A stretch of 64,000 nt of DNA, from assembly GCF_000203975.2 (NCBI RefSeq), contig NZ_AFCF02000001.1, positions 496,001-560,000 on the forward strand, read 5' to 3'. The notes beneath the pieces were generated by a model, which was not told where the DNA came from, searched no databases, and saw nothing but the letters and a program-made list of their open reading frames with translations. This document shows positions 35,511 through 44,611 of the stretch, piece after piece. Both the position numbers and the translations under genes were made by a program. Source of the stretch: Leisingera sp. ANG1 (lineage in GTDB: Bacteria; Pseudomonadota; Alphaproteobacteria; Rhodobacterales; Rhodobacteraceae). Every line of letters begins with the position of its first letter. Position 1 is the first letter of the stretch.

Positions 35511-35539
35511 AAAGGCCCCGAAAACTTCGGGGCCTTTTT
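35511..35539 (+). terminator. Intrinsic terminator after mmsA
   Basis: AAAGGCCCCGAA (35511-35522), loop AAC, TTCGGGGCCTTT (35526-35537) then T residues. Confidence 0.9.
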
Positions 35540-35692
35540 CCTTTGCAGACATCTGGGACAGATGCACCGCCGGTTTCCGCGGCGCTTTTGACGGCACGGT
35601 GTAAGTTAAAATAGGCTTTTCAGCCAGTTTTTGCTTGTTCCGCCGCGTAACTCGTCTATCCGGGCAGGAACAGACAGACAAACGGCAGGCGC

Positions 35693-36727
35693 ATGAGCAA
35701 GACAGAAGTAACGGACCAGCCGCAGGCGGCTGCAAAGACCGCCCGCGACTGGGTCAAGATCCTGGCCCAATACCGCGACCCCAACCCCCTGCGCAGCAGC
35801 TTTGAGCTGGCCGTGACGGTGGTGCCCTTCCTGCTGCTCTGGGCGCTGGCCTGGTGGTCGCTGTCTGTCAGCTACTGGCTGACTCTGGCCATTTCCGTGC
35901 TGATCGCCGCATTCCTGTTGCGCCTGTTCACCATCCAGCACGACTGCGGTCATGGGTCCTTCTTTTCCAACCGGCATGTCAGCGACTGGGTCGGCCGCAT
36001 CATCGGCGTACTGACCCTGACACCTTATGACGTCTGGCGCCGCACCCATTCGATCCATCACAGCACCCATGGCAACCTGGACAAGCGCGGCATGGGCGAC
36101 ATCCACACAATGACGGTGGCCGAATATCGCGCCGCCAGCCGCTGGGACCGTTTGGTCTACCGGCTGTACCGCCACCCGGTGACACTGTTCGCCATTGGTC
36201 CCGGCTACCTGTTCTTCCTGCAAAACCGCATCCCCTACGGCCTGACCGGCCAGGCCCGCTACTGGATCAGCGCCATGGGCACCAATGCCTCTATCCTGGC
36301 CGCTCTGGGGCTGATCTGGTACTTCGGCGGGCTGATGCCGCTGGTGCTGATCTTCCTTCCAGCCACCCTGATCGCCGCTACCGCAGGCCTGTGGCTGTTC
36401 TATGTTCAGCACCAGTTCGAGACCACCCAGTGGGAGCAGGAAGAGGACTGGCAGCTGCATGACGCCGCGCTGCACGGCAGTTCGCATTACGTGCTGCCGC
36501 CGGTGCTGCAGTGGCTCAGCGCCAATATCGGCATCCACCATGTGCACCACCTCTACAGCCGCATCCCCTTCTACCGCCTGCCCGAGGTTCTGCGCGACCA
36601 TGCCGAATTGGCCGAGGGCAACCGGATGACAATTCGTGAAAGCCTGGCCAATGCCCGGCTGCACCTGTGGGATGAGGACAGCAAGCGCCTGTTGTCCTTT
36701 GCCCAGGCCCGCAGCCTGTCAGCCTGA
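35693..36727 (+). CDS. Membrane fatty acid desaturase (omega-6/delta-12-like)
   Basis: 344 residues with the three His boxes of membrane desaturases: HDCGH (83-87), HSIHH (119-123) and HHVHH (282-286), which hold the diiron centre. Several TM helices (about 43-80, 193-237) flank them. The box spacing matches acyl-lipid omega-6 type enzymes and bacterial relatives rather than stearoyl-CoA delta-9 desaturases. It inserts a double bond into membrane lipid acyl chains; exact position unknown. It is a single gene with about 200 bp before it. Confidence 0.88.
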   Translation: MSKTEVTDQPQAAAKTARDWVKILAQYRDPNPLRSSFELAVTVVPFLLLWALAWWSLSVSYWLTLAISVLIAAFLLRLFTIQHDCGHGSFFSNRHVSDWVGRIIGVLTLTPYDVWRRTHSIHHSTHGNLDKRGMGDIHTMTVAEYRAASRWDRLVYRLYRHPVTLFAIGPGYLFFLQNRIPYGLTGQARYWISAMGTNASILAALGLIWYFGGLMPLVLIFLPATLIAATAGLWLFYVQHQFETTQWEQEEDWQLHDAALHGSSHYVLPPVLQWLSANIGIHHVHHLYSRIPFYRLPEVLRDHAELAEGNRMTIRESLANARLHLWDEDSKRLLSFAQARSLSA

Positions 36728-36743
36728 TTGTTGTTTGATGCTA

Positions 36744-36765
36744 GGGCGGCAATCTTCCGCCGCCC
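36744..36765 (+). terminator. Possible terminator after the desaturase
   Basis: GGGCGGC (36744-36750), loop of eight, GCCGCCC (36759-36765); no T run follows, so it is weak. Confidence 0.4.
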
Positions 36766-36875
36766 GGCACAACACAAGCTTGTGAGGCTGGGAAATTCCG
36801 GTATGCCGCCCCTAGGAAAACTCGTTGGCATGCTTATCTTGCGGCGGAGTTTTCGAGCAGCACGGTAGAGGAAAT

Positions 36876-37478
36876 ATGACCAAACTCCGCATCACCCGCC
36901 GCGCAACCCTGATGGGTCTTGGCGCAACCCTGGCCACCCCGGCCCTTCTGCGCGCCCAATCCACAGACGCCTTCCCGCAAAACGAACCGGCGATCCGCGA
37001 GGAAGTTCCGGTCCAGCGAAACACCTCCGCCTTCACCCAGCAGAACTGGCAGGACCATTTTGAAACGCTGGGCGTTGGCTGCCTGCTGGCCGACATCAGC
37101 TCCCGCGCGCTGCATTACTGGGGCGCAGACGGCGAAACTTACCGGCTGTTCCCCTCTTCGGTGCCTATGACAGAGGACCTGACCAAGCGCGGCTACACCG
37201 AAGTGGTGCGCAAGAAGGAAAACCCGAGCTGGACCCCGACCGCGTCGATGCGCGAGCGCGACCCGTCGCTGCCGGTGACAATCGAAGGCGGGGTTCCGAA
37301 CAACCCGCTGGGCACCCGTGCCATGTATCTGGACTGGCCGGCCTATCTGGTGCACGGCACCCATGACACCCGCAAGATCGGACGGCAAAGCTCCTCCGGC
37401 TGTATCGGCCTTTACAACCAGCACGTCGAAGACCTGTATGAGCTGGTGCAGATCGGCACCCAGGTGCGCTTGCTCTGA
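36876..37478 (+). CDS. L,D-transpeptidase (YkuD family), Tat-type export signal
   Basis: 200 residues. A twin-arginine-like signal (TRRATLMGLGATLATPALLRA, residues 7-27) directs export. The YkuD catalytic motif reads HGTHDTRKIGRQSSSGC with His160 and Cys176. The enzyme cross-links peptidoglycan (3-3 links) or attaches lipoproteins to it. ATG 36876 has AGAGGAA just upstream; the open extension to 36825 is rejected because it would bury the signal. No LysM or other binding domain is seen. A hairpin terminator follows. Confidence 0.88.
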   Translation: MTKLRITRRATLMGLGATLATPALLRAQSTDAFPQNEPAIREEVPVQRNTSAFTQQNWQDHFETLGVGCLLADISSRALHYWGADGETYRLFPSSVPMTEDLTKRGYTEVVRKKENPSWTPTASMRERDPSLPVTIEGGVPNNPLGTRAMYLDWPAYLVHGTHDTRKIGRQSSSGCIGLYNQHVEDLYELVQIGTQVRLL

Positions 37479-37511
37479 CCTACGTGGCGGCAGCGGCAGG
37501 CTGAATAGAAA

Positions 37512-37541
37512 AGGGCGCGGAAAACTCCGCGCCCTGTTTTT
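37512..37541. terminator. Bidirectional terminator between L,D-transpeptidase and GT41 genes
   Basis: AGGGCGCGGA (37512-37521) pairs with TCCGCGCCCT (37526-37535); T tract on the plus side and A tract before it. Confidence 0.88.
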
Positions 37542-37555
37542 GTTTTGGCCGGCTG

Positions 37556-39394
37556 TCAGGACAGGCTGATATGGTCCGGCTTCAGCCCGGCGTTGAAACG
37601 CTCCAGCGACTTTTCCAGCAATGCCTCGAAGTTGCGGGTGAACTTCTCAGTGTCATAGAGCGGGCCGTCCTCGATCCCCTGTTTCACCCGTGCCTTCACA
37701 TCCGCCAGGTATTCCCGGTCGCGGGCCAGCTTCAGCGCCAGCGCCTGGTATTGCTGCGGTGTGGTTGCGGTCAGCTCATCCAGCCCGACGGAGTGCAGCA
37801 GGCTGGCGGCAACCCGGGCCGCGAACTGCTTGCCGATCTTGGTGACAACCGGCACGCCGGCCCACAGTGCGTCACTGGCAGTGGTGTGGGCGTTGACAAA
37901 GAAAGTGTCCAGGAAAATATCCGCCAGCGGCAGACGCGCCAGGTGTTCCTCTTGTTTGACCTGGGCCGCAAATACGATCCGTTCCGGGCCGACGCCGCGC
38001 CGCTTCGCCTCCGCAAGGATATTTTCGCGGATGCCGTCCCTGGACGCGTAGAACCACAGAACACTGTCCGGCACCAGCTTCAGCAGTTTCATCCAGATAT
38101 CGAATTCATCCGGCGACACCTTGTAGGAACTGTTGAAGGAACAGAACACCAGCGCATCCTCCGGAAGGCCCACATCCGCTCGCGTGGGCTTCGTCTCAGC
38201 GGCCTTACGCTGGTCATCATTGGACTGGTAGCAGTCCGGCATATAGAGGACTTTTTCCGTGTAGTATTTCCGGTACTTCGGCGGCACGACAATTGGGTCT
38301 GCCACCATGTAGTCGATGGAGTCCACTCCGGAGGTTCCAGGGTAGCCCAGATACGACACCTGAACCGGCGCCATGCGGTGGTCAAACAGGTTGACCCGGT
38401 TGCCCTTTGTGTGCCCCTTGAGGTCGACGGCAATGTCCAGGCCATCCGCCCGCGCTTGATCGACGATTATCTCGCTCGCCATACCGCCGACATGCCGGTA
38501 GACATCAGCGGAGTCTTCTGCCCGCTGCCGGCCTTCATTGTCGTTCATGGCGCCGTAGTCGTAGATGTAAATCTCGAACTTCTCCCGGTCATGCAATTCG
38601 AACATCCGGCCAATCAGGAACATGGTCGCGTGGTTCAGGAAATCACAGGAGAAATAGCCGATCCGGATCTTGTCTTTCTTTGCCAGCGGTGCGGTGAATG
38701 TGGCGGTCTCGCTCTTGCAGACCCTGTTGACGTTGGCTGCAAGGATTGAAAACTTCATTTGCATTTCGGGATCGTCGACAAGGCTCAGGAACGAAAACGG
38801 GTCAATCGCCGTCATAGCCTTGGTACTGTTCCTGATCTTCCGGCGTGTCTTGTCAAAGTCGGACCAGTCGCATTTATGCCGCTTCAGGTGCATCATGCGG
38901 GCAAAGACAACGTCGTTATTCGGGGCGAACTTCAGGCAGTCCTGAAAGTAATTGATGGCTTCCTCTTCCTGACCGATCCGCATCAGAAAACTGCCAATGT
39001 AGGACAGGCATTCCGGGTTCCGCGGCTCAAGCCGCAGTGCCTCAACATGGCAAAGGATCGCCTTGTCGCGCTTTTCCATCAGTTCGTACACCTCGCCAAG
39101 CGCGGTGTGCACCCCCCGGTTCTTGGGGTCGAGTTCCAGCGCCTGCTGCATCAGGTAGACCGCATCGTCGAAACTGCGCTCAATCGCCTTGCGGCGGGCC
39201 AGCTTCATCAAACGCACGACCTGCTCCCTGACCGGCGCATCGGTCGACTTGATCATGCCATGCTTCATTGCCATGGCGAAATTTGCCCGTTCGTTGCTGG
39301 CCACGGCGCCCGGGAAATTCAGTGTTTTGCCCGCTCCCTTTGCGGGCCCGCTGAGGTTGGTTGCCAGAAAATGCTGCGCCCCAGAATTTGACAC
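37556..39394 (-). CDS. TPR-containing GT41 family glycosyltransferase (OGT/SPINDLY-like)
   Basis: 612 residues. TPR repeats occupy about 60-185 (for example AVYLMQQALELDPKNRGVHTALGEVYE), and a GT41 catalytic domain about 235-600. GT41 features include IRIGYFSCDFLNHATMFLIG, the QVSYLGYPGTSGVDSIDYMVAD stretch and the nucleotide-sugar region near FAAQVKQEEHLARLPLADIFLDT. Such enzymes transfer a sugar (GlcNAc or similar) to Ser/Thr of proteins; the target here is not apparent, since no flagellin or adhesin gene is adjacent. The start is GTG 39392-39394, with AAGGAG 10 bp upstream. Confidence 0.88.
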   Translation of the reverse strand: MSNSGAQHFLATNLSGPAKGAGKTLNFPGAVASNERANFAMAMKHGMIKSTDAPVREQVVRLMKLARRKAIERSFDDAVYLMQQALELDPKNRGVHTALGEVYELMEKRDKAILCHVEALRLEPRNPECLSYIGSFLMRIGQEEEAINYFQDCLKFAPNNDVVFARMMHLKRHKCDWSDFDKTRRKIRNSTKAMTAIDPFSFLSLVDDPEMQMKFSILAANVNRVCKSETATFTAPLAKKDKIRIGYFSCDFLNHATMFLIGRMFELHDREKFEIYIYDYGAMNDNEGRQRAEDSADVYRHVGGMASEIIVDQARADGLDIAVDLKGHTKGNRVNLFDHRMAPVQVSYLGYPGTSGVDSIDYMVADPIVVPPKYRKYYTEKVLYMPDCYQSNDDQRKAAETKPTRADVGLPEDALVFCSFNSSYKVSPDEFDIWMKLLKLVPDSVLWFYASRDGIRENILAEAKRRGVGPERIVFAAQVKQEEHLARLPLADIFLDTFFVNAHTTASDALWAGVPVVTKIGKQFAARVAASLLHSVGLDELTATTPQQYQALALKLARDREYLADVKARVKQGIEDGPLYDTEKFTRNFEALLEKSLERFNAGLKPDHISLS

Positions 39395-39616
39395 TTCGCC
39401 TGCTCCTTTTGGAATGCGTTAGGCAGGATTCACCTGCACTTGACCGGTTTGAGACAGAGTTTCGCCGAAGTTTCTTAATTTTCTCCTGACCGCGGGGCGG
39501 GAAGCCGCGGCATTGCTGCACGGCGGCTTTGCATTTGCGCAGCTTGCCTCAGCGTCCGCTGGCCGCTATTAAATAAACAACTGTTCAATTCATCTGAGCG
39601 ACGGGAGGAACGGCGC

Positions 39617-40756
39617 ATGGATTTCGCACTGTCAGAGGAACAGCAGGCCATTTTCGACATGGCTCTTGCATTCGGCCAGGACAACATCGCCCCGCATTCC
39701 CGAGAATGGGAGAAGGCAGGCACCATCCCGAAAACCCTGTGGCCGCAGCTGGCAGAGCTGGGGTTTGGCGGGCTCTACGTGTCCGAGGAATACGGCGGCT
39801 CCGGCCTGTCGCGCCTGGACGCCACGCTGGTGTTCGAAGCATTGGCGATGGCCGATCCCGCAATTGGCTCCTTCCTGTCGATCCACAACATGTGCGGCGG
39901 CATGATCGACAAGTTCGGCTCAGAAGAGACCAAGCAGAAATGGCTGCCGAGCCTCTGCACCATGGAGAAAATCTTCTCCTACTGCCTGACCGAACCAGGT
40001 TCCGGCTCTGACGCGGCGGCGCTGAAAACCCGCGCCGAGCGCAGCAATGAGGGCTACATCCTGAACGGCACCAAGGCGTTCATCTCCGGCGGCTCCTACT
40101 CCGACGCCTATGTCGTGATGTGCCGCACCGGCGAGGATGGCCCCAAGGGCATCTCCACCGTGGTGGTCGAGGACGGCAACCCGGGCCTGTCTTTTGGCGC
40201 GCTGGAGGACAAGATGGGCTGGAAGGCGCAGCCCACCTCGCAGGTGCAGTTTGACGATTGCGCGATCCCGGCGGACAATCTGATCGGCGAGGAGGGCAAG
40301 GGCTTCTCTTACGCAATGGCGGGCCTCGACGGCGGCCGCCTGAACATCTCGGCCGGCGCACTTGGCGGCGCCCAGGCGGCGCTGGATCAGACCGTGCAGT
40401 ACATGTCGGAGCGCAAGGCCTTCGGCAAATCCATCAACCAGTTCCAGGCGCTGCAGTTCCGGCTGGCGGAATACGAAACCCGCCTGCAGGCCGCCCGCAC
40501 TTTCCTGCGCCAGGCCGCGTGGAAGCTGGACACCGGCGCCCATGACGCCACCAAGTTCTGCGCCATGGCCAAGCTGATGGTCACCGACACCGCCTTTGAC
40601 GTTGCAAACGGCTGCCTGCAGCTGCACGGCGGCTACGGCTACCTTGCTGACTACGGCGTCGAGAAGATCGTGCGCGACCTGCGGGTGCACCAGATCCTGG
40701 AAGGCACCAACGAGATCATGCGCCTGATCGTCTCGCGCCAGCTGATTGCAGGCTGA
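39617..40756 (+). CDS. Isobutyryl-CoA dehydrogenase (acyl-CoA dehydrogenase family)
   Basis: 379-residue flavoenzyme. The FAD/substrate motif YCLTEPGSGSDAAALKT and the C-terminal catalytic base Glu362 in QILEGTNEIMRLIVSR are intact. Placement immediately before 3-hydroxyisobutyryl-CoA hydrolase and mmsB identifies isobutyryl-CoA as the likely substrate in valine breakdown, rather than a generic short-chain acyl-CoA. GGGAGGAACGG precedes the ATG. It is the first gene of the operon and is divergent from the GT41 gene. Confidence 0.92.
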   Translation: MDFALSEEQQAIFDMALAFGQDNIAPHSREWEKAGTIPKTLWPQLAELGFGGLYVSEEYGGSGLSRLDATLVFEALAMADPAIGSFLSIHNMCGGMIDKFGSEETKQKWLPSLCTMEKIFSYCLTEPGSGSDAAALKTRAERSNEGYILNGTKAFISGGSYSDAYVVMCRTGEDGPKGISTVVVEDGNPGLSFGALEDKMGWKAQPTSQVQFDDCAIPADNLIGEEGKGFSYAMAGLDGGRLNISAGALGGAQAALDQTVQYMSERKAFGKSINQFQALQFRLAEYETRLQAARTFLRQAAWKLDTGAHDATKFCAMAKLMVTDTAFDVANGCLQLHGGYGYLADYGVEKIVRDLRVHQILEGTNEIMRLIVSRQLIAG

Positions 40757-40806
40757 TCCGCCCTGCCCCAGACTGCACGGCAAGACATACTGATGGAGCA
40801 CGCCAG

Positions 40807-41853
40807 ATGAGTGATATCCATATCCGCACCTCCGGCCAGGCCGGCCGCATCACCTTTACCCGCCCCAAGGCGCTCAATGCGATGAGCTATGAGATGTGCA
40901 TGGCGATCGACGCCGCGATGCGCGAGTGGGCTGAAGATGATGCCGTGAAGCTGGTGGTGATCGACGCTGAGGGCGACAAGGCGTTCTGCGCCGGCGGCGA
41001 CATCGCCGAGCTGTATGACACCGGCACCAAGGGCGACTATTCCTATGGCCGCACCTTCTGGCGCGATGAATACCGTCTGAACGCCCGCATCTTCGAATAC
41101 AAAAAGCCGGTGATCAGCTTCATGCAGGGTTTCACCATGGGCGGCGGGGTCGGCATAGGCTGCCACGGCACCCACCGGGTGGTCGGCGAAAGCAGCCAGA
41201 TCGCCATGCCGGAGGTCGGCATCGGCCTGGTGCCGGATGTGGGCGGCTCGCTGATGCTGTCGCTGGCGCCGGATCACCTGGGGGAATACCTTGGCATGAC
41301 TGCCGCTAGGATGGGCGCCGATGATGCGATCCTTGCGGGCTTTGCCGATTATTTCATTCCGCAGGACCAATGGCCCGCCCTGATCTCAGCGCTGGAGGAA
41401 ACCGGCAGCGCCAAGCTGGTGGAGGACGCCGCCAAGCCTGCACCGGAGGGCAAGCTGCGCACGGTCCGCGAGGACACCGCCCGGCATTTCGGCAAGGACA
41501 GTCTGGAAGACATCCTTGCGGGGCTTGTGTCAGTGGACAGCGAATTTGCCGCAAGCGCGCTGAAGTCGCTCAGGCGCAACTCGCCGCTGTCGATGGCCTG
41601 CACGCTGGAAATGCTGCGCCGCCTGCGCGCCGACGGCCCCGCCATCCGCCGGGCGCTGGACCTGGAATACCGCTATACCTTCCGCGCGATGGAGCAGAGC
41701 GATTTCCTGGAGGGCATCCGGGCCCAGATCATTGACAAGGACCGCAATCCGCAATGGCAATATGCAGGCCAGCCGGTTCCGGCACAGGCGGTTGAAGACT
41801 TGCTGGCGCCGCTCGGCGCCGATGCGCTGACATTTGAGGAGGAACTCGCATGA
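40807..41853 (+). CDS. 3-hydroxyisobutyryl-CoA hydrolase
   Basis: 348-residue crotonase-family thioesterase that frees 3-hydroxyisobutyrate in valine degradation. Oxyanion-hole segments AFCAGGDIAELY and GFTMGGGVGIGCHGTHRVV are present, with the later MPEVGIGLVPDVGGS. Length and the extra C-terminal helical part fit HIBCH rather than simple enoyl-CoA hydratases (about 260 residues). It lies 50 bp after the dehydrogenase, and its stop overlaps the mmsB start by 4 bp (ATGA). Confidence 0.92.
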   Translation: MSDIHIRTSGQAGRITFTRPKALNAMSYEMCMAIDAAMREWAEDDAVKLVVIDAEGDKAFCAGGDIAELYDTGTKGDYSYGRTFWRDEYRLNARIFEYKKPVISFMQGFTMGGGVGIGCHGTHRVVGESSQIAMPEVGIGLVPDVGGSLMLSLAPDHLGEYLGMTAARMGADDAILAGFADYFIPQDQWPALISALEETGSAKLVEDAAKPAPEGKLRTVREDTARHFGKDSLEDILAGLVSVDSEFAASALKSLRRNSPLSMACTLEMLRRLRADGPAIRRALDLEYRYTFRAMEQSDFLEGIRAQIIDKDRNPQWQYAGQPVPAQAVEDLLAPLGADALTFEEELA

Positions 41854-42725
41854 AGATCGGATTTATCGGGCTAGGCAATATGGGCGGGCCGATGGCCGCC
41901 AACCTGGCCAAGGCCGGCCATGAGGTCACCGGTTTCGACATGGCTGATGTCAGCATCGAAGGTGTCAAAATGGCGGCCTCCGGCCCTGAGGCTGCGGCAG
42001 GCGCCGATGCGGTGATCACCATGCTGCCCAACGGCGCTATCCTGCGCCTGGTCGCGGCAGAGGTGATCCCGGCAATGGCCAAGGGCGCCGCCCTTATTGA
42101 CTGCTCCACCGTCGACGTCGACTCCGCCCGCGCTGTGGCGGAACAGGCTGAGACCGCAGGCCTCCTGTCCGTCGACGCACCGGTCTCCGGCGGCATCGGC
42201 GGCGCAGCCGGCGGCACGCTGACCTTCATGGCCGGCGGCTCGGCAGAGGCCTTTGCCGCAGCAGAACCGCTGTTCGGCATCATGGGCCAGAAAGCCGTGC
42301 ATTGCGGCGAGGCCGGCGCCGGCCAGGCCGCCAAGATCTGCAACAACATGATCCTCGGCGTCACCATGATCGCCACCTGCGAGGCCTTTGCCCTGGCAGA
42401 CAAGCTGGGGCTTGACCGGCAGAAGATGTTTGACGTGGTCTCCACCTCCTCCGGCTACAGCTGGACCATGAACGCCTATTGCCCGGCCCCCGGTGTCGGC
42501 CCGCAATCGCCCGCCGACAACAATTACCAGCCCGGCTTTGCGGCTGAACTGATGCTCAAGGACCTGGGCCTCAGCCAGCAGGCGGCTGAGAGCGCCGATG
42601 CCGATACCCCGATGGGCGAACTGGCAATGGCGCTCTACAAGAAGTTCGTCGAGGACGAAGACGGCAAGGGCATGGACTTCTCTGCCATGCTGCCCCGCTT
42701 TGAGAAACGCAGCCGGGAGGGCTGA
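41850..42725 (+). CDS. mmsB: 3-hydroxyisobutyrate dehydrogenase
   Basis: Oxidises 3-hydroxyisobutyrate to methylmalonate semialdehyde, the substrate of MmsA. 291 residues. The Rossmann motif GFIGLGNMGGPMAANL starts the protein, the substrate loop DAPVSGGIGGAAGGTL follows, and the catalytic lysine is Lys162 in GQAAKICNNM. The start overlaps the hydrolase stop (ATGA), so the two are coupled. A strong hairpin after the stop ends the operon. Confidence 0.96.
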   Translation: MKIGFIGLGNMGGPMAANLAKAGHEVTGFDMADVSIEGVKMAASGPEAAAGADAVITMLPNGAILRLVAAEVIPAMAKGAALIDCSTVDVDSARAVAEQAETAGLLSVDAPVSGGIGGAAGGTLTFMAGGSAEAFAAAEPLFGIMGQKAVHCGEAGAGQAAKICNNMILGVTMIATCEAFALADKLGLDRQKMFDVVSTSSGYSWTMNAYCPAPGVGPQSPADNNYQPGFAAELMLKDLGLSQQAAESADADTPMGELAMALYKKFVEDEDGKGMDFSAMLPRFEKRSREG

Positions 42726-42773
42726 CACGCCCGGCCGCCTCCACGCGGTTTCCTCCCAAACCGGCATTGCGTC

Positions 42774-42806
42774 AGGCCGGCCCTTCAACGGGCCGGCCTC
42801 AATCTT
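42774..42806 (+). terminator. Intrinsic terminator after mmsB
   Basis: AGGCCGGCCC (42774-42783), loop TTCAAC, GGGCCGGCCT (42790-42799); only a short T-containing tail (CAATCTT). Confidence 0.75.
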
Positions 42807-42942
42807 CGGGAGTTCCTGAAAATACCCTTAAAATTCGAATAAACTCCCGGATTTTGGCCCCAACCCGCCACAGTTCCGTCTCAATTCAGCAGCATTCCGG
42901 TAAGCGACCGTAAAGCCGAGCACCAGGATCGAGACGCCCGTC

Positions 42943-44514
42943 ATGGCCACCGCAACCGAACTGAATATCGACTCCACCGCTACCGCCATTCAAATGGCGG
43001 AGGAGATTTTCGGCGACGGCGTGACCGTGACCAGCGCCAGCTACAGCGGCGATGCCCTGTCGTCCGGCATCTACTCCGGCGCGGACACCACCACGCCGGG
43101 TGTCGCACCCGCCGACTCGGGCGTCATTCTGTCCACCGGCTACGTGCGTGATTTCACCAACAGCGACGGCTCAACCAATACCAACCAGAACACCAACACA
43201 ACCACCAATACCAGCGGCGTGAACGGGGATGCCGATTTTGACTCTCTGGCCGGTGCCAGCACGTTCGACGCGTCCTTCCTGGAGATCGATTTCGTCCCGG
43301 ATGGTGATACGCTGACCATCGACTTCGTGCTGTCCTCCGAAGAATACCCGGAGTTCGCCAACTCCCAGTACAACGATGTCATTGGCGTCTGGGTGAACGG
43401 TGTGGAGGCCCAGGTCACCATCGGCGACGGAACCGCCTCAATCGGCAACATCAACGACGGCACCGAGAACGTCTACGTCGACAACACCGGTGACCAGTAC
43501 AACACGGAGATGGACGGGTTCACCATCACCCTGACCTTTGTTGCCCCGGTGAATGCAGGTGAAATCAATACACTCAAGATCGGTGTCGCGGATACCGCAG
43601 ACAGCAGCTACGACACCAACCTTCTGATTGCCGGCGGCTCGGTGCAGACGGCGGTGGTTGCGCAGGACGATCAGGAAGACATCGCCATCAACAAGACGCG
43701 GGTGATCGACGTTCTGGAGAACGACACCACCACCTCCGGCACGCTGACCATTACCCATATCAACGATCAGGCGGTCACCGCCGGCGATACCGTCACTCTG
43801 GCGACGGGGCAGCAGATCACCCTGAACGCCGATGGCACCCTGACCGTGGTCACCGACGGCGATCTGGAGACCGTCTACTTCAACTACACCGCGGACAACG
43901 GCCAGGGAAATTCCGACACTGGTCTGGTGGAAATCAACCAGACCGTGCCTTGCTTCCTGCGCGGCACCCTGATCCGCACCCCGGACGGCGAGGTCCCGGT
44001 CGAAGATCTGCGCCCGGGCATGGAAGTGCTGACCTACGACAACGGCCCGCAGGTCCTGCAATGGACCGGCAGCCGCCGCACGGCATGCACGGCCGAAACC
44101 GCTCCGGTCCGTTTTGCCAAGGGCAGCTGCGGCAACACGCGCGACCTCTATGTCTCCCCCCAGCACCGGATGGTTGTCTCCGGCCCGCTGGCCGAACTGC
44201 TGTTCGGCGAGGAAGAGGTTCTGGTCAAGGCCAAGGACCTGGTCAACGACAGGACTGTGCGCCCGGCGCAGGACATGCAGGAGGCCGAGTATTTCCACTT
44301 GCTGTTCGGCCGTCACCAGATTCTCTGGGCCAACGGTGCGCTCAGCGAAAGCTATCAGCCCGGGCCGGAATCAGCCTCTGGCTTTGATGCCGGAACACAG
44401 GCGGAAATCCGCGACTTGTTCCCCGAGCTGTGCGCTGAAACCGGCCGCGGCTACGGAAACGCCGCCCGGCTGTCCCTGCGCAGCTTCGAAGCGCGGGTTC
44501 TTGCCGCCGCCTAA
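42943..44514 (+). CDS. Choice-of-anchor L and Hint-domain secreted protein
   Basis: 523 residues, no classical signal peptide. The N-terminal 20-230 region matches the choice-of-anchor L domain (GVILSTGYVRDFTNSDG, FVLSSEEYPEFANSQYNDVIGVWVNG). A cadherin/VCBS-like segment (VIDVLENDTTTSGTLTI) follows at about 245-330. A C-terminal Hint (hedgehog/intein-type) domain begins at Cys337: CFLRGTLIRTPDGEVPVEDL. Hint domains can cleave at their first Cys, which would free or lipidate the N-terminal part. Export would probably be type I. Function unknown; regulatory region is the 217-bp gap after mmsB. Confidence 0.85.
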   Translation: MATATELNIDSTATAIQMAEEIFGDGVTVTSASYSGDALSSGIYSGADTTTPGVAPADSGVILSTGYVRDFTNSDGSTNTNQNTNTTTNTSGVNGDADFDSLAGASTFDASFLEIDFVPDGDTLTIDFVLSSEEYPEFANSQYNDVIGVWVNGVEAQVTIGDGTASIGNINDGTENVYVDNTGDQYNTEMDGFTITLTFVAPVNAGEINTLKIGVADTADSSYDTNLLIAGGSVQTAVVAQDDQEDIAINKTRVIDVLENDTTTSGTLTITHINDQAVTAGDTVTLATGQQITLNADGTLTVVTDGDLETVYFNYTADNGQGNSDTGLVEINQTVPCFLRGTLIRTPDGEVPVEDLRPGMEVLTYDNGPQVLQWTGSRRTACTAETAPVRFAKGSCGNTRDLYVSPQHRMVVSGPLAELLFGEEEVLVKAKDLVNDRTVRPAQDMQEAEYFHLLFGRHQILWANGALSESYQPGPESASGFDAGTQAEIRDLFPELCAETGRGYGNAARLSLRSFEARVLAAA

Positions 44515-44611
44515 GCAGCAACTGGCGGCGCGCCGCCGCCCCCTTTCAGCTCCCTTGGCTTTGCCGCGCAGCTCTTTATGACAAGGGCAGCGAAGAAAGG
44601 ATCCGCTGTAA

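Noticed and set aside
36813-36854. GAAAACTC/GAGTTTTC inverted repeat before the L,D-transpeptidase gene
   Set aside because: The arms are separated by more than 20 bases and have no defined regulatory pattern; chance similarity cannot be excluded.
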